Notes: a model not told the origin generated them from the letters alone. A stretch of DNA of 12,655 bases from a candidate division BRC1 bacterium ADurb.BinA292 (GCA_002068205.1 MVZB01000081.1:1-12655); one strand, 5' to 3'. Counted from the stretch's first letter, positions 1 to 6,523 are shown. Translations and numbers: made by a program.

Positions 1-822
1 GCTGAAGCCCCCCGTCTCCCCCCGCACCTCGTCGACCGCCTGCTGCACCACCTTGTCGTCGATGCTGAACGTCCCCTGCACATAGGCCACCAGGAGGCAG
101 CGATCGACGATCACGTTGATCCGCCGCGGCACCCCGCGCGAGTAATGATGCACCAGCCGATACGCCTGATCGCTGAACGTGATCTCCACCTGCGGCTCGG
201 CCACCGCCATCCGGTGACGGATGTAGTCGGGCACCTCGCGCTCCTCGAGCGGCGTGATGTGATACCGCACCGTGATGCGCTGGTTGAGCTGCTCCAGCTC
301 CGGCAGCGCCAGCGTCCGCCGCAGTTCGGGCTGACCCACCAGCACGATCTGAATCAGCTTGGCCGTCTCGGTCTCCAGATTGCTGATCATCCGGATCTGC
401 TCAAGCGTGTCGGGGCGCAGGTTCTGCGCCTCGTCGATAATCAGCACGACGTTGTTCCCGTTCGAGAATTCGGAAACCAGAAACTCGTTGAGCCGATCCA
501 GCAGCGCCTTCTTCGAGTCGGATTCCGACGGCAGCCCGTAACCCTCGTTGATCGTCTTGAGCAATTCCAGGTCGGTCAGATACGAGTTGAGCACCACGCA
601 GACGCGCACGCGCTGCTGGTCGAGCTGGCTAAGCATCGCGCGGCACAGCGTCGTCTTGCCGCAGCCGATCTCGCCGGTCAGGCAGATGAAACCCTTGCGC
701 TCCTGCACGCCGAACAGCAGCGCGGCCAGCGCTTCCTGATGCCGATGGCTGAGGAAAAGAAACTTGGAGTCGGGCGTCAGATTGAACGGGGGTTCGCGGA
801 AACCGAAGAACTGCAGGTACAT
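1..822 (-). CDS. ExeA/GspA-like AAA ATPase (partial, C-terminus beyond window)
   Basis: The first 274 residues of a P-loop ATPase of the ExeA/GspA type, a family that includes the ATPase encoded beside exosortase/PEP-CTERM exopolysaccharide loci. Visible in order: the family-typical start MYLQFFGFREPPFNLTPD; Walker A GEIGCGKTT at about 50-58; Walker B LIIDEAQ at 127-133; the LVGQPEL sensor-like segment at 161-167; LNQRI with a following Arg at 179-186, possibly an arginine finger; and GVPRRIN at 230-236. Family members energise secretion or assembly of envelope components at the inner membrane, often through a C-terminal membrane or peptidoglycan-binding part that would lie outside this window. 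The ATG at 822 is supported by AGGA nine nucleotides upstream (832-835). The reading frame is open to base 1. Which system it serves cannot be told here; the next gene upstream is a polytopic membrane protein on the same strand. Confidence 0.9.
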   Translation of the reverse strand, partial: MYLQFFGFREPPFNLTPDSKFLFLSHRHQEALAALLFGVQERKGFICLTGEIGCGKTTLCRAMLSQLDQQRVRVCVVLNSYLTDLELLKTINEGYGLPSESDSKKALLDRLNEFLVSEFSNGNNVVLIIDEAQNLRPDTLEQIRMISNLETETAKLIQIVLVGQPELRRTLALPELEQLNQRITVRYHITPLEEREVPDYIRHRMAVAEPQVEITFSDQAYRLVHHYSRGVPRRINVIVDRCLLVAYVQGTFSIDDKVVQQAVDEVRGETGGFS

Positions 823-1010
823 GGGGCGCCATCCTGGCTGGAAGGTGGAGCGGGCGCGAGGCCGTTGGCCGGTTGCGCCCACGATCCTGAGGGGCAGCCG
901 GGGTCGTCGCGCGAGTTCACTCTATCCATCGAATCGGCTGATTTAGACGGTTTCCCAAGTCCCAGCGGCCCGATTGTGTGAAATATCTTGCGCTGTCGCC
1001 AATCGCGTTT

Positions 1011-1029
1011 GCAAGACCGAACGGTCTGC
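1011..1029 (-). terminator. Possible hairpin terminator after the membrane-protein gene
   Basis: AGACC (1014-1018), loop GAAC and GGTCT (1023-1027) form a 5-bp stem that flanking GC can extend past a bulged A. It lies about 60 nt beyond the stop of the minus-strand gene ending at 1090. No T-tract follows, so it could equally be a processing site, part of the repeat region, or chance. Confidence 0.25.
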
Positions 1030-1035
1030 TTTCGC

Positions 1036-1081
1036 CTTTCATGCCCTTTCGGCTCTTTCGTGCCCTTCGCGTCTTTCGTGA
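1036..1081 (-). repeat. Degenerate 9-bp-period purine-rich repeat, copy 1
   Basis: On the plus strand the units read CTTTCATGC, then CTTTCGGCT, CTTTCGTGC, CCTTCGCGT and CTTTCGTGA, the last four in exact 9-bp register from 1046. Read on the minus strand this is a purine-rich ACGAAAG-type repeat. Less regular C/T-rich sequence continues to about 1117, across the stop codon of the membrane-protein gene, so the last codons of that gene (EEGAEGT) are repeat-derived. A second array with the same period lies at 2735-2770. Confidence 0.7.
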
Positions 1082-1089
1082 TCCCTCCC

Positions 1090-2226
1090 TCACGTCCCTT
1101 CTGCCCCTTCTTCCGCCGCGGAACCAACGCGCCGCTCAAACATCCCCGCCGCCGCGCCGCCCGCCAGCAGATTCAGCGGCAGCGTCCCCATGCTGAACAG
1201 ATCCCAGTCCTTCCACCCGATCCGCGGATGCCAGACGAAAATCCAGACGATCCCGATCACGCTGGCCACGACCAGCGGCGCCGCCGTCGCCGACCGGATC
1301 CGCCGCCAGTTCAGCGCCAGCAGCACCAGGCCGACCGGCGCGCCCGCGACGACGAACCCGAAAAAGTGCGCCAGGTGCAGCGGCGATCCGAGCGTGAACA
1401 GGAAATACATCCCGGTGTCGTTGCGCGACTCGACCCAGAACGCCCACCCGCGCGACGGCGGCGTGAGCATGTCGAGCAGCCCTTCGGTGAACGTGATGTA
1501 AAGCAGACCCCGGATGTCGAGCAGGTTCGCGATCGCCGGCAGCAGGTCGAGCGCGCACATGCCGATGATGATCAGCAGCACCTTCTCCCACTGGCGCGCG
1601 GGCCACGGGCGGACGCGCCAGCGGCCGTCGATCCGCCGAAACGCCAGGCAGAGCAGCGCGGGGGCGAAGAAAAAGGCCAGCTTGTGCGTCATGAACGCCA
1701 GCGCCAGCGCGAGGGCGGCCTGCACCGGCGTCGCCCGCGGCGTCGGCTCCAGCGCCCGCACCAGCACGATGAAATACAGCAGCAGTACCACCGCCGTCGC
1801 GCCGTAGAGCTCGATATGGCCGACGAAATTCCACGTCAGGCAACTGACAAGCACGGCCGCCCAGACCACCCGTTCGCGACTGAACGCCCGCAACAACACC
1901 AGAAACAGCCCGCCGCTCACCGCGCTGCACAGGATGAACGCCTGATGCAGGTTGCCCACGGCCAGATAAACCAGCCGGACTAGCTGATGCGCCAGCGGCT
2001 CGCGATTGTAATAGACGAACCCTTCGCGCCAGAAAATCGAGACCCACTGCGCCTCGGTGTAAAGCGCCGTGTCGCCCCCCTCCAGTGCGAGGGGCTTGAG
2101 CAGATAGAAGACCAGACTGCCCAGCAGGAAAATCAGCAGATTGGTCGCAAACCCGCGCCAGGCCGGATGGCGGCGCGCCGGCTCCGCCGCGGGGGTGGGA
2201 AGGGAGGCGTCCGGGATTGACGACAT
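1090..2226 (-). CDS. Polytopic inner-membrane protein, GT-C glycosyltransferase-like, uncharacterised
   Basis: A 378-residue protein with a short hydrophilic, proline-rich N-terminus and roughly eight to ten hydrophobic segments, the first at about 28-48. I cannot name the family firmly. GT-C glycosyltransferase-like traits are an acidic GGDT motif (50-53) just after the first membrane segment, HIELYG (137-142) and a late loop HPRIGWKDWDLFS (333-345). If it is a GT-C enzyme it would move sugars from a lipid-linked donor on the outer face of the inner membrane, with D52 a candidate catalytic residue; this is inference. I chose the ATG at 2226 because the first membrane segment follows soon after it and AGGAG lies upstream, at a rather long 15 nt. 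An in-frame start at 2334 would add 36 residues coded by unremarkable intergenic-looking DNA. The last residues come from a degenerate repeat. The neighbouring hydrolase and ExeA-like ATPase fit a role in envelope or exopolysaccharide glycans. Confidence 0.8.
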   Translation of the reverse strand: MSSIPDASLPTPAAEPARRHPAWRGFATNLLIFLLGSLVFYLLKPLALEGGDTALYTEAQWVSIFWREGFVYYNREPLAHQLVRLVYLAVGNLHQAFILCSAVSGGLFLVLLRAFSRERVVWAAVLVSCLTWNFVGHIELYGATAVVLLLYFIVLVRALEPTPRATPVQAALALALAFMTHKLAFFFAPALLCLAFRRIDGRWRVRPWPARQWEKVLLIIIGMCALDLLPAIANLLDIRGLLYITFTEGLLDMLTPPSRGWAFWVESRNDTGMYFLFTLGSPLHLAHFFGFVVAGAPVGLVLLALNWRRIRSATAAPLVVASVIGIVWIFVWHPRIGWKDWDLFSMGTLPLNLLAGGAAAGMFERRVGSAAEEGAEGT

Positions 2227-2360
2227 GGCTGGGTTGCGGCTCTCCTGGTGATGCACGGACCCAATGCCGCGCAAGTCTGCCGTTGGCTGGCGAGCATACC
2301 CCGCCCGATCCGGCAGGTCCAGACCGACCCACAAAAACCTCGTCCCCCCTACGCTCCGTC

Positions 2361-2378
2361 TCTCGTCCCTCGTCCTCG
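2361..2378 (+). repeat. 18-bp dispersed repeat, copy 1
   Basis: The word TCTCGTCCCTCGTCCTCG, found exactly three times in the window and always in this orientation. This copy is followed by CTCGAAAATTTGTCTC, which resembles the AAAATTCGTCTCTCG just before copy 3. The minus strand reads as GACGAG/GGACGAG units. Confidence 0.7.
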
Positions 2379-2420
2379 CTCGAAAATTTGTCTCCGATTC
2401 CCGGGATCGCCTGAATCGGT

Positions 2421-2440
2421 TCTGCCGTCCCTACGGGACT
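2421..2440 (-). repeat. REP-like hairpin element, short copy
   Basis: TCTGCCGTCCCTACGGGACT, nearly identical to 2490-2510 about 70 bp away. It can fold through CGTCCC or GTCCC with the following GGGAC. It lacks the neighbouring palindrome, so it looks like a partial copy. Confidence 0.55.
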
Positions 2441-2460
2441 CGGTCGTGATGGGGATTCCG

Positions 2461-2519
2461 GTTCCCGCCACTGAAGTGGCGGGCTGAAGTCTGCCGTCCC
2501 TGACGGGACTGCCCTGCTG
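2461..2519 (-). repeat. REP-like composite element, copy 1 (two hairpins)
   Basis: One arm is a near-perfect palindrome (2464-2483: CCCGCCACT, GA, AGTGGCGGG). The other is GTCCC-TGAC-GGGAC (2496-2509). Read on the minus strand, about 52 bp match plus-strand 6541-6592 with roughly 8 mismatches. This is the architecture of a bacterial REP or MITE-like element. No transposase is visible in the window. Confidence 0.65.
2464..2483. other. Strong palindrome / hairpin
   Basis: A 9-bp inverted repeat, CCCGCCACT and AGTGGCGGG, separated by GA; as RNA it folds as an 8-bp stem with a UGAA tetraloop on the plus-sense strand. It is part of the REP-like element. There is no T-tract, so I do not call it a terminator. 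Confidence 0.6.
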
Positions 2520-2649
2520 TTAGATCCGGCGAGGCCTGGATCATTCGAATCGGCCGTTCCCCCCCAATTTTCATCCCCCGTTGTGAACCGCAGGTTCATG
2601 AGCAACCCGGAATCGCCCCAACGGCCCACCCCAAGATTCGGCTCTCGGT

Positions 2650-2667
2650 TCTCGTCCCTCGTCCTCG
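2650..2667 (+). repeat. 18-bp dispersed repeat, copy 2
   Basis: Second exact copy of TCTCGTCCCTCGTCCTCG. The similarity to copy 3 extends on both sides (CTCGG before it, GCTCTCGA after it). Confidence 0.7.
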
Positions 2668-2734
2668 GCTCTCGAAACCCGCCGATCCACACCCTTCGTC
2701 GAGCACTTCAACTACCGTCTGACCTCCCTCATTC

Positions 2735-2770
2735 CCCTTTCGTCCCTTCTGTCCCTTCTATCCCTTCCCC
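2735..2770 (-). repeat. Degenerate 9-bp-period purine-rich repeat, copy 2
   Basis: Plus-strand units CCCTTTCGT, CCCTTCTGT, CCCTTCTAT and CCCTTCCCC follow each other in exact 9-bp register, and the C/T bias continues to about 2800. It begins 17 bp beyond the hydrolase stop (2788), in the same position relative to its gene as the array at 1036-1081. The unit composition (CCCTT/CTTTCGT) is also shared. Confidence 0.7.
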
Positions 2771-2787
2771 CATCTTCTTAGTCTCCT

Positions 2788-4500
2788 CTACCTCATCCTC
2801 CCCCACACATGGCCGCCCACGGGCGTGTAGGGCGTCCGTGCATCGCCAAGCCGTAGGGCGTCGATGTAAACGGGTCCGCTGTAGGGGGCGCCCCCGGCCG
2901 CGTGATGGATCTCCAGCGTGAGGCGGACAACGCGATCCAGCCCGGGCGCCGCCGCGGTCCCCGCGCGCGTGAACGCCAGCGACTCGGGGCGCAGGTCCCC
3001 GTAAACCTGATTCCACTGGCCCGGCAGCAGCCAGTTGTTCCGCTCCCCTTCGGGCTGTTGAACGTAGGCGATCCAGCCCTCCTCGACGTTGTGCAGCATG
3101 AATTTGATCGACAGGTCGGTGGCGTGCTCGGGCACCCACACGTTGCACGCGATGAACCCGGCGCCGCGCCAGTCGCGCGTAGGGTTGAACTCGGTCAGCA
3201 CGCCGGCGAAATTCCACGCCGTGCTCGGAAACGAAACGGGAACGGCCAGCGCGTGCTCACCGGTCCACGCCCGGTCGGCCGAGATGGTGGGCGGACCCGC
3301 GTTGCCGCCATAGCCGGTCGAAACGAACGCCTCAGCCGGCGCCTCGAAGTCAAACAAGAGCGGCCCGGTGATGACTGCTTCGGCGAACCGCGGGAAGGGC
3401 GTCGGCGCGCCCCAGCGCACCGCATTGGCGCTCAGGATCGCCAGCAGCGGCTCGGCCCGGCTGGTAAAGATCGAATACCCGCCGACGGGATCCCAATTCC
3501 AATAGATATTGACTGGAATCCCGAGCTCCCAGGCGCGGTCGAACCCGCGCGTCAGATAATCAATCTCCGTCGCTTCGTCATGCTCGTTCTGGTTGATCCC
3601 CCACTCCTCCAGCACCAGCGGTTTGCCGATCGACTGGCAGTAGGCCTGGTATTCGTCGAGCCGCGTCCACTCGCCGGTCAGTTCGCCGCCGAAGCTCCCG
3701 GGGTAGACATGAATCGCGCCGCAATCGATGGCCGGATGGCTCCAGATCGTCCGCCAATAGGCCTGGCCGTGGCGGTCCAGCGGCACGCCGCTGAAATGCA
3801 GCAGCCCCCCCGCGCTCACCAGGTGATTCGGATCATGCTCCTTCAGTTCCTCGGCCACATGGAAAATCAGATCCTCGATCACGTTCACATGGCGCGACAT
3901 GTTGTGGATGTTGCCGGTGAACCCGTACGGCACCGGCTCGCCGGAGATCAGCCATTGAAAAATCGTCGGATCGTCGGCGTAGCGGCAGCCGTTGTCGCCG
4001 TTCACGCGCTGTGTGACCCACGCGACCATTTCGTCGTAGTACGGATAAGCGTCGGCGCTCCAGGGATCGATATTCAGACCGTCGAGGATGACGGTCCGGA
4101 AATCGCTCAGATCGAGCAGAACATGCATGCCGAGCCGATCGGCCAGATCAAGCAGGCGATCGATCTCGCGCCAGTGCGCCTCTTCATTCCAGCGCGAGAA
4201 GTCGGCGCCGCCCGCGCCATAATTGTGCGCAACGCTGAACACGTTGACGGCGCGCACCAGCGTGATGCCGGCCGCGCGCGCGTGATACAGCACGCGCTCG
4301 ATCGATTCGATGTTGCCGCTGGTGAAGGGATAGTTCGTCACGCCGACGGCCGTGTACGGCTGACCGTTGAGCACGAACTGGCCGTCCGCGACGGTGATGA
4401 AATCGGCCGGCGCGCCGGCGGCGCGCCTCTCCGCCGCCACGCCCGAAGCCAGCACGCCAAGGCTTAGGAGAAGTAAACACCTGAGGGAATTGAACATCAT
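2788..4500 (-). CDS. Secreted glycoside hydrolase, GH5-like (clan GH-A), with C-terminal beta-rich module
   Basis: A 570-residue exported protein. Residues 1-23 form a signal peptide (hydrophobic run LRCLLLLSLGVLASG, likely cleavage after GVAA). The catalytic (beta/alpha)8 region spans about 35-365: FVLNGQPYTAVGVTNYPF at its start, an acid/base candidate E188 in WLISGEP, HVY at 264-266, and nucleophile candidate E299 in LVLEEWG. These match clan GH-A enzymes such as GH5 mannanases and cellulases, which cleave beta-glycans with retention of configuration. The Asn that normally precedes the acid/base (NEP) is Gly here. Residues 380-555 look like a beta-sandwich, possibly carbohydrate-binding (FDFEAP start, YIDALRLGD end). 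The substrate cannot be told. Two adjacent ATGs (4500, 4497) are both possible and neither has a strong Shine-Dalgarno sequence. The gene starts 46 nt after the SpoIID-like gene stop, so it is probably on the same transcript. Confidence 0.85.
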   Translation of the reverse strand: MMFNSLRCLLLLSLGVLASGVAAERRAAGAPADFITVADGQFVLNGQPYTAVGVTNYPFTSGNIESIERVLYHARAAGITLVRAVNVFSVAHNYGAGGADFSRWNEEAHWREIDRLLDLADRLGMHVLLDLSDFRTVILDGLNIDPWSADAYPYYDEMVAWVTQRVNGDNGCRYADDPTIFQWLISGEPVPYGFTGNIHNMSRHVNVIEDLIFHVAEELKEHDPNHLVSAGGLLHFSGVPLDRHGQAYWRTIWSHPAIDCGAIHVYPGSFGGELTGEWTRLDEYQAYCQSIGKPLVLEEWGINQNEHDEATEIDYLTRGFDRAWELGIPVNIYWNWDPVGGYSIFTSRAEPLLAILSANAVRWGAPTPFPRFAEAVITGPLLFDFEAPAEAFVSTGYGGNAGPPTISADRAWTGEHALAVPVSFPSTAWNFAGVLTEFNPTRDWRGAGFIACNVWVPEHATDLSIKFMLHNVEEGWIAYVQQPEGERNNWLLPGQWNQVYGDLRPESLAFTRAGTAAAPGLDRVVRLTLEIHHAAGGAPYSGPVYIDALRLGDARTPYTPVGGHVWGRMR

Positions 4501-4507
4501 TGCCCAG

Positions 4508-4537
4508 AATCGCTATCGGTATCGCAGTCGCAATCGA
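4508..4537 (+). repeat. Degenerate 6-bp-period repeat (NATCGS), copy 1
   Basis: Units AATCGC, TATCGG, TATCGC, AGTCGC and AATCGA fill most of the 46-nt gap between the SpoIID-like gene and the hydrolase; a related CCGATA occurs at the SpoIID stop. The same family recurs at 7799-7834. It overlaps where the hydrolase ribosome-binding site should be. Confidence 0.7.
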
Positions 4538-4546
4538 TCCCAACCA

Positions 4547-6199
4547 CTACCGATACAACCGCCGGATCTTCACATCGGTGAAATAATGCGCCAGAATCTG
4601 CCGGTAATTATAGCCTTTTTTGCCCATCATGAACGCCCCCATCTGGCACATCCCGACGCCGTGGCCGAATCCCGCGCCATACACGGTCAGACTCTTCAAA
4701 TACCCGTTTTCATCCTGGACCGGCAGAACCGTAAAGAACGTCGAATTGACGTGATCCAGCGCGCGGCGGATCTCCAGCTCGTCGTCGGCCACCCACGTGC
4801 GGTCGCCGATGATCTTCAGTCGGGTCACGCGGCCGCTGGGGCTGCGCCGCTCGACGACGACATCCTTCACCCGCCCGACGCCGGCCAGCGCGCTGAACTC
4901 CGCCCCGCTGAACCGCCGCGTCCAGCGAAAATATTTCTTGGCGTAGGCCGGAAAACCCGCCTGCTCCGGGTTGCACAGCGCATCGGTCGGCTTGGACGTG
5001 TAGGCATGGGCGTCGGATCCGTTGCTCAGATCGGGGGCTTTGTCGTTGACCAGCCGGTCCAGCCGCCGCACGGAATAGCCTTCATGCATTCCGCCCCAGA
5101 CGTCGTGCGCGCTGGCGATCACCCCGCCGCACGAATGCCCATAAACGGCATCGACCGCCTGGCCGTTCCAGACGAGAATCTCGCCGCGGGTGGCGTCGAC
5201 CGCCTGCAGGACGCGCGGGTCCTCCTCCTGCTTGCCGCGGTAGAGCTGCGCGATCGGCGTATCAAAAAAATCGAAGAACGAACTGGAAACAATCCCGCGC
5301 TGGATCTTGGCCACCGCCTCGCTGCGCGCCACCACCGCCTGCGCCTTGAGCGCTTCGACCGGTGCATCCTGCCCGATCTCGCCGCCCACCACGCTGTACA
5401 GGTAGTATTCAATCCACAGGTCGTTGACCGCCGTCAGCGTCCCCTCCTCGTTGATCGTCAGCTCCACTTCGCCGCGATAGCGCCGCGCCTCGAGCAGATC
5501 ATTGGCCTTGAACCGGCTCGGGTTCAGCTCCATCAGCCGGAGCGATCCGGCGGCGATGTCCAGCGGCACCAGGCGCAGAAACCGGCTGTCGCGCGCGACG
5601 ATCGAGCCCTGCCGGTTCAACAGGCGCACTTCTCCCTGCTCCGCCCGCGCGCGGTCCTCGTAAATGTAACGCACCTTCTCATTCTTCAGCGTCTGATGGT
5701 AGTTGCGCGCCGCCTCCAGCGTCTGGAACTCGCCCAGCGTCACGATGATCCGGCTCTCGTGACGGTCGCGCGCCGGCATCCGCAGGACCTTGACCGGCAA
5801 CCCATAGGCGTCCTTGGCCGCTTTGGCGTATTCGACGGCGGGGTCGACCTGATGCGCGTCCAGCTCGCGCAGCACAAGCCGATAGAGCCGGCTGCCCGGC
5901 TGCCCGCGCGTGATCTGCACGAAATAGGGGTCGAAGGCGGTCATCTGCGTCAGCGGCCGGCCATTGGCGGCGATGACCTGATACGCGCCCAGGCCCTGCA
6001 GCGCGAGCGCCTCGACCTCGTGCTGAACGGCGACGCGGACCCGGAAATTGCGCGCGCGAAACTTCTCCTGGGCCTTGGCCGGCCCACCGGCCAGCAGCAG
6101 ACACAACACGCCCAACAGAGCGACATGACATGCGGGGCGCGGTCGGCGGCCGCCGCGCGCCCATGGCCGGGGTTCGGGAGGAGGAAGAATGCAGTGCAA
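4547..6199 (-). CDS. SpoIID/LytB-domain protein (peptidoglycan lytic / amidase-enhancer family), exported
   Basis: A 550-residue protein with an Arg-rich n-region and a hydrophobic signal segment (about 26-38, cleavage near AKA-QEK). Residues about 105-185 have a SPOR-like pattern (IIVTLGEFQTLEAARNYHQTL). The SpoIID domain occupies about 235-545: IEYYLYSVVGGEIGQ, whose E274 aligns with the catalytic Glu of SpoIID lytic transglycosylases; PVEALKAQAVVARSEA; YGHSCGG (353-359); and GFGHGVGMCQMGA (510-522). The family cuts glycan strands stripped of stem peptides, or enhances amidases, in the periplasm; it is widespread outside spore formers. No ATG lies in frame before the signal peptide. TTG at 6199 is the first usable codon after an upstream stop, with no clear Shine-Dalgarno sequence, so the start is uncertain and a 1-base assembly error near 6130-6165 is possible. 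A good promoter lies at 6280-6308. Confidence 0.88.
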   Translation of the reverse strand: MHCILPPPEPRPWARGGRRPRPACHVALLGVLCLLLAGGPAKAQEKFRARNFRVRVAVQHEVEALALQGLGAYQVIAANGRPLTQMTAFDPYFVQITRGQPGSRLYRLVLRELDAHQVDPAVEYAKAAKDAYGLPVKVLRMPARDRHESRIIVTLGEFQTLEAARNYHQTLKNEKVRYIYEDRARAEQGEVRLLNRQGSIVARDSRFLRLVPLDIAAGSLRLMELNPSRFKANDLLEARRYRGEVELTINEEGTLTAVNDLWIEYYLYSVVGGEIGQDAPVEALKAQAVVARSEAVAKIQRGIVSSSFFDFFDTPIAQLYRGKQEEDPRVLQAVDATRGEILVWNGQAVDAVYGHSCGGVIASAHDVWGGMHEGYSVRRLDRLVNDKAPDLSNGSDAHAYTSKPTDALCNPEQAGFPAYAKKYFRWTRRFSGAEFSALAGVGRVKDVVVERRSPSGRVTRLKIIGDRTWVADDELEIRRALDHVNSTFFTVLPVQDENGYLKSLTVYGAGFGHGVGMCQMGAFMMGKKGYNYRQILAHYFTDVKIRRLYR

Positions 6200-6279
6200 C
6201 TTCGGTTGTCGGGGCGAATCGCTGGGAATGAGCCCGGGGCAACGGGCCGCTGAGGTTCCCCGGGCGGGGGGACTCCCTG

Positions 6280-6308
6280 AGTATGAAAAACCCTCCCTCC
6301 CGTGTCAA
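6280..6308 (-). promoter_or_regulatory. Sigma70-type promoter for the SpoIID-like gene
   Basis: Reading leftward: a perfect -35 TTGACA (6308-6303), a 17-nt spacer (6302-6286) and a -10 CATACT (6285-6280, 4 of 6 consensus bases). Transcription would begin near 6273, giving a leader of about 73 nt before the TTG start. It could also serve the hydrolase gene downstream. Confidence 0.55.
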
Positions 6309-6374
6309 CGCCCACCGAGAAAATCGTCTCTCGCCCTCATCACCAGAGCCCCCCTCAAAAATTCGTCTCTCGGC

Positions 6375-6392
6375 TCTCGTCCCTCGTCCTCG
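6375..6392 (+). repeat. 18-bp dispersed repeat, copy 3
   Basis: Third exact copy of TCTCGTCCCTCGTCCTCG, embedded in a longer CTCGGCTCTCG tract from about 6361 to 6400. It lies upstream of both divergent genes rather than at a gene end. Confidence 0.7.
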
Positions 6393-6480
6393 GCTCTCGA
6401 TATGTTCCCGAAACCTCCTTTTGATCGTGTCCCCGGCTCTCAAAACCGCAACACGCATCCCGCCAGCCCCTGCAATTGTT

Positions 6481-6510
6481 TTGCCCGACTCGGCCGGTTC
6501 GACATAGAAT
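6481..6510 (+). promoter_or_regulatory. Possible promoter for DAHP synthase gene
   Basis: TTGCCC (6481-6486, 4 of 6), an 18-nt spacer and TAGAAT (6505-6510, 5 of 6), in the right orientation. The implied leader of about 130 nt would carry the hairpin at 6524 and the REP-like element. Confidence 0.35.
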
Positions 6511-6523
6511 CTGTCTGAAAGCA

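Larger units (their letters stand above)
823..1089. other. Intergenic region between membrane protein and ExeA-like ATPase
   Basis: No gene is supported here; the open frames are shadows or low-complexity. It holds a 9-bp-period repeat (1036-1081), a hairpin (1011-1029) and a weak minus-strand promoter candidate for the ATPase: TTGGCG at 1002-997, an 18-nt spacer and CACAAT at 978-973. Each hexamer matches 4 of 6 consensus bases, so the promoter is only a suggestion. Confidence 0.5.
2227..2787. other. Gene-free region (561 bp) rich in dispersed repeats
   Basis: No coding region or RNA gene is supported. It contains two copies of an 18-bp C/T-rich word (2361-2378, 2650-2667), two copies of a GTCCC/GGGAC hairpin element (2421-2440, 2490-2510), a long palindrome (2464-2483), a small perfect inverted repeat TGAACC-GCA-GGTTCA (2584-2598) and a 9-bp-period array (2735-2770) next to the hydrolase stop. 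Long open frames across it come from the repeats and from antisense shadow of the membrane-protein gene. I found no convincing promoter for that gene. Confidence 0.6.

Noticed and set aside
145..981. 278-residue plus-strand open frame
   Set aside because: Antisense to the ExeA-like ATPase, which has intact Walker motifs on the other strand.
988..1983. 331-residue plus-strand open frame
   Set aside because: Antisense to the membrane-protein gene; Arg/Gln/Pro-rich with no fold or motif.
1136..2692. 518-residue open frame on the minus strand
   Set aside because: It is out of frame with the membrane-protein gene for most of its length, Arg/Gly/Ala-rich like a high-GC shadow, and its first third is translated repeat DNA.
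1029..2800. Repeats as a possible CRISPR array
   Set aside because: Units are 6 or 9 bp, degenerate and without spacers; no cas genes are present.
2902..4467. 521-residue plus-strand open frame
   Set aside because: Antisense to the hydrolase gene, which has a signal peptide and conserved motifs.
4367..6253. 628-residue plus-strand open frame
   Set aside because: Antisense to the SpoIID-like gene; its composition is that of a high-GC mirror frame.
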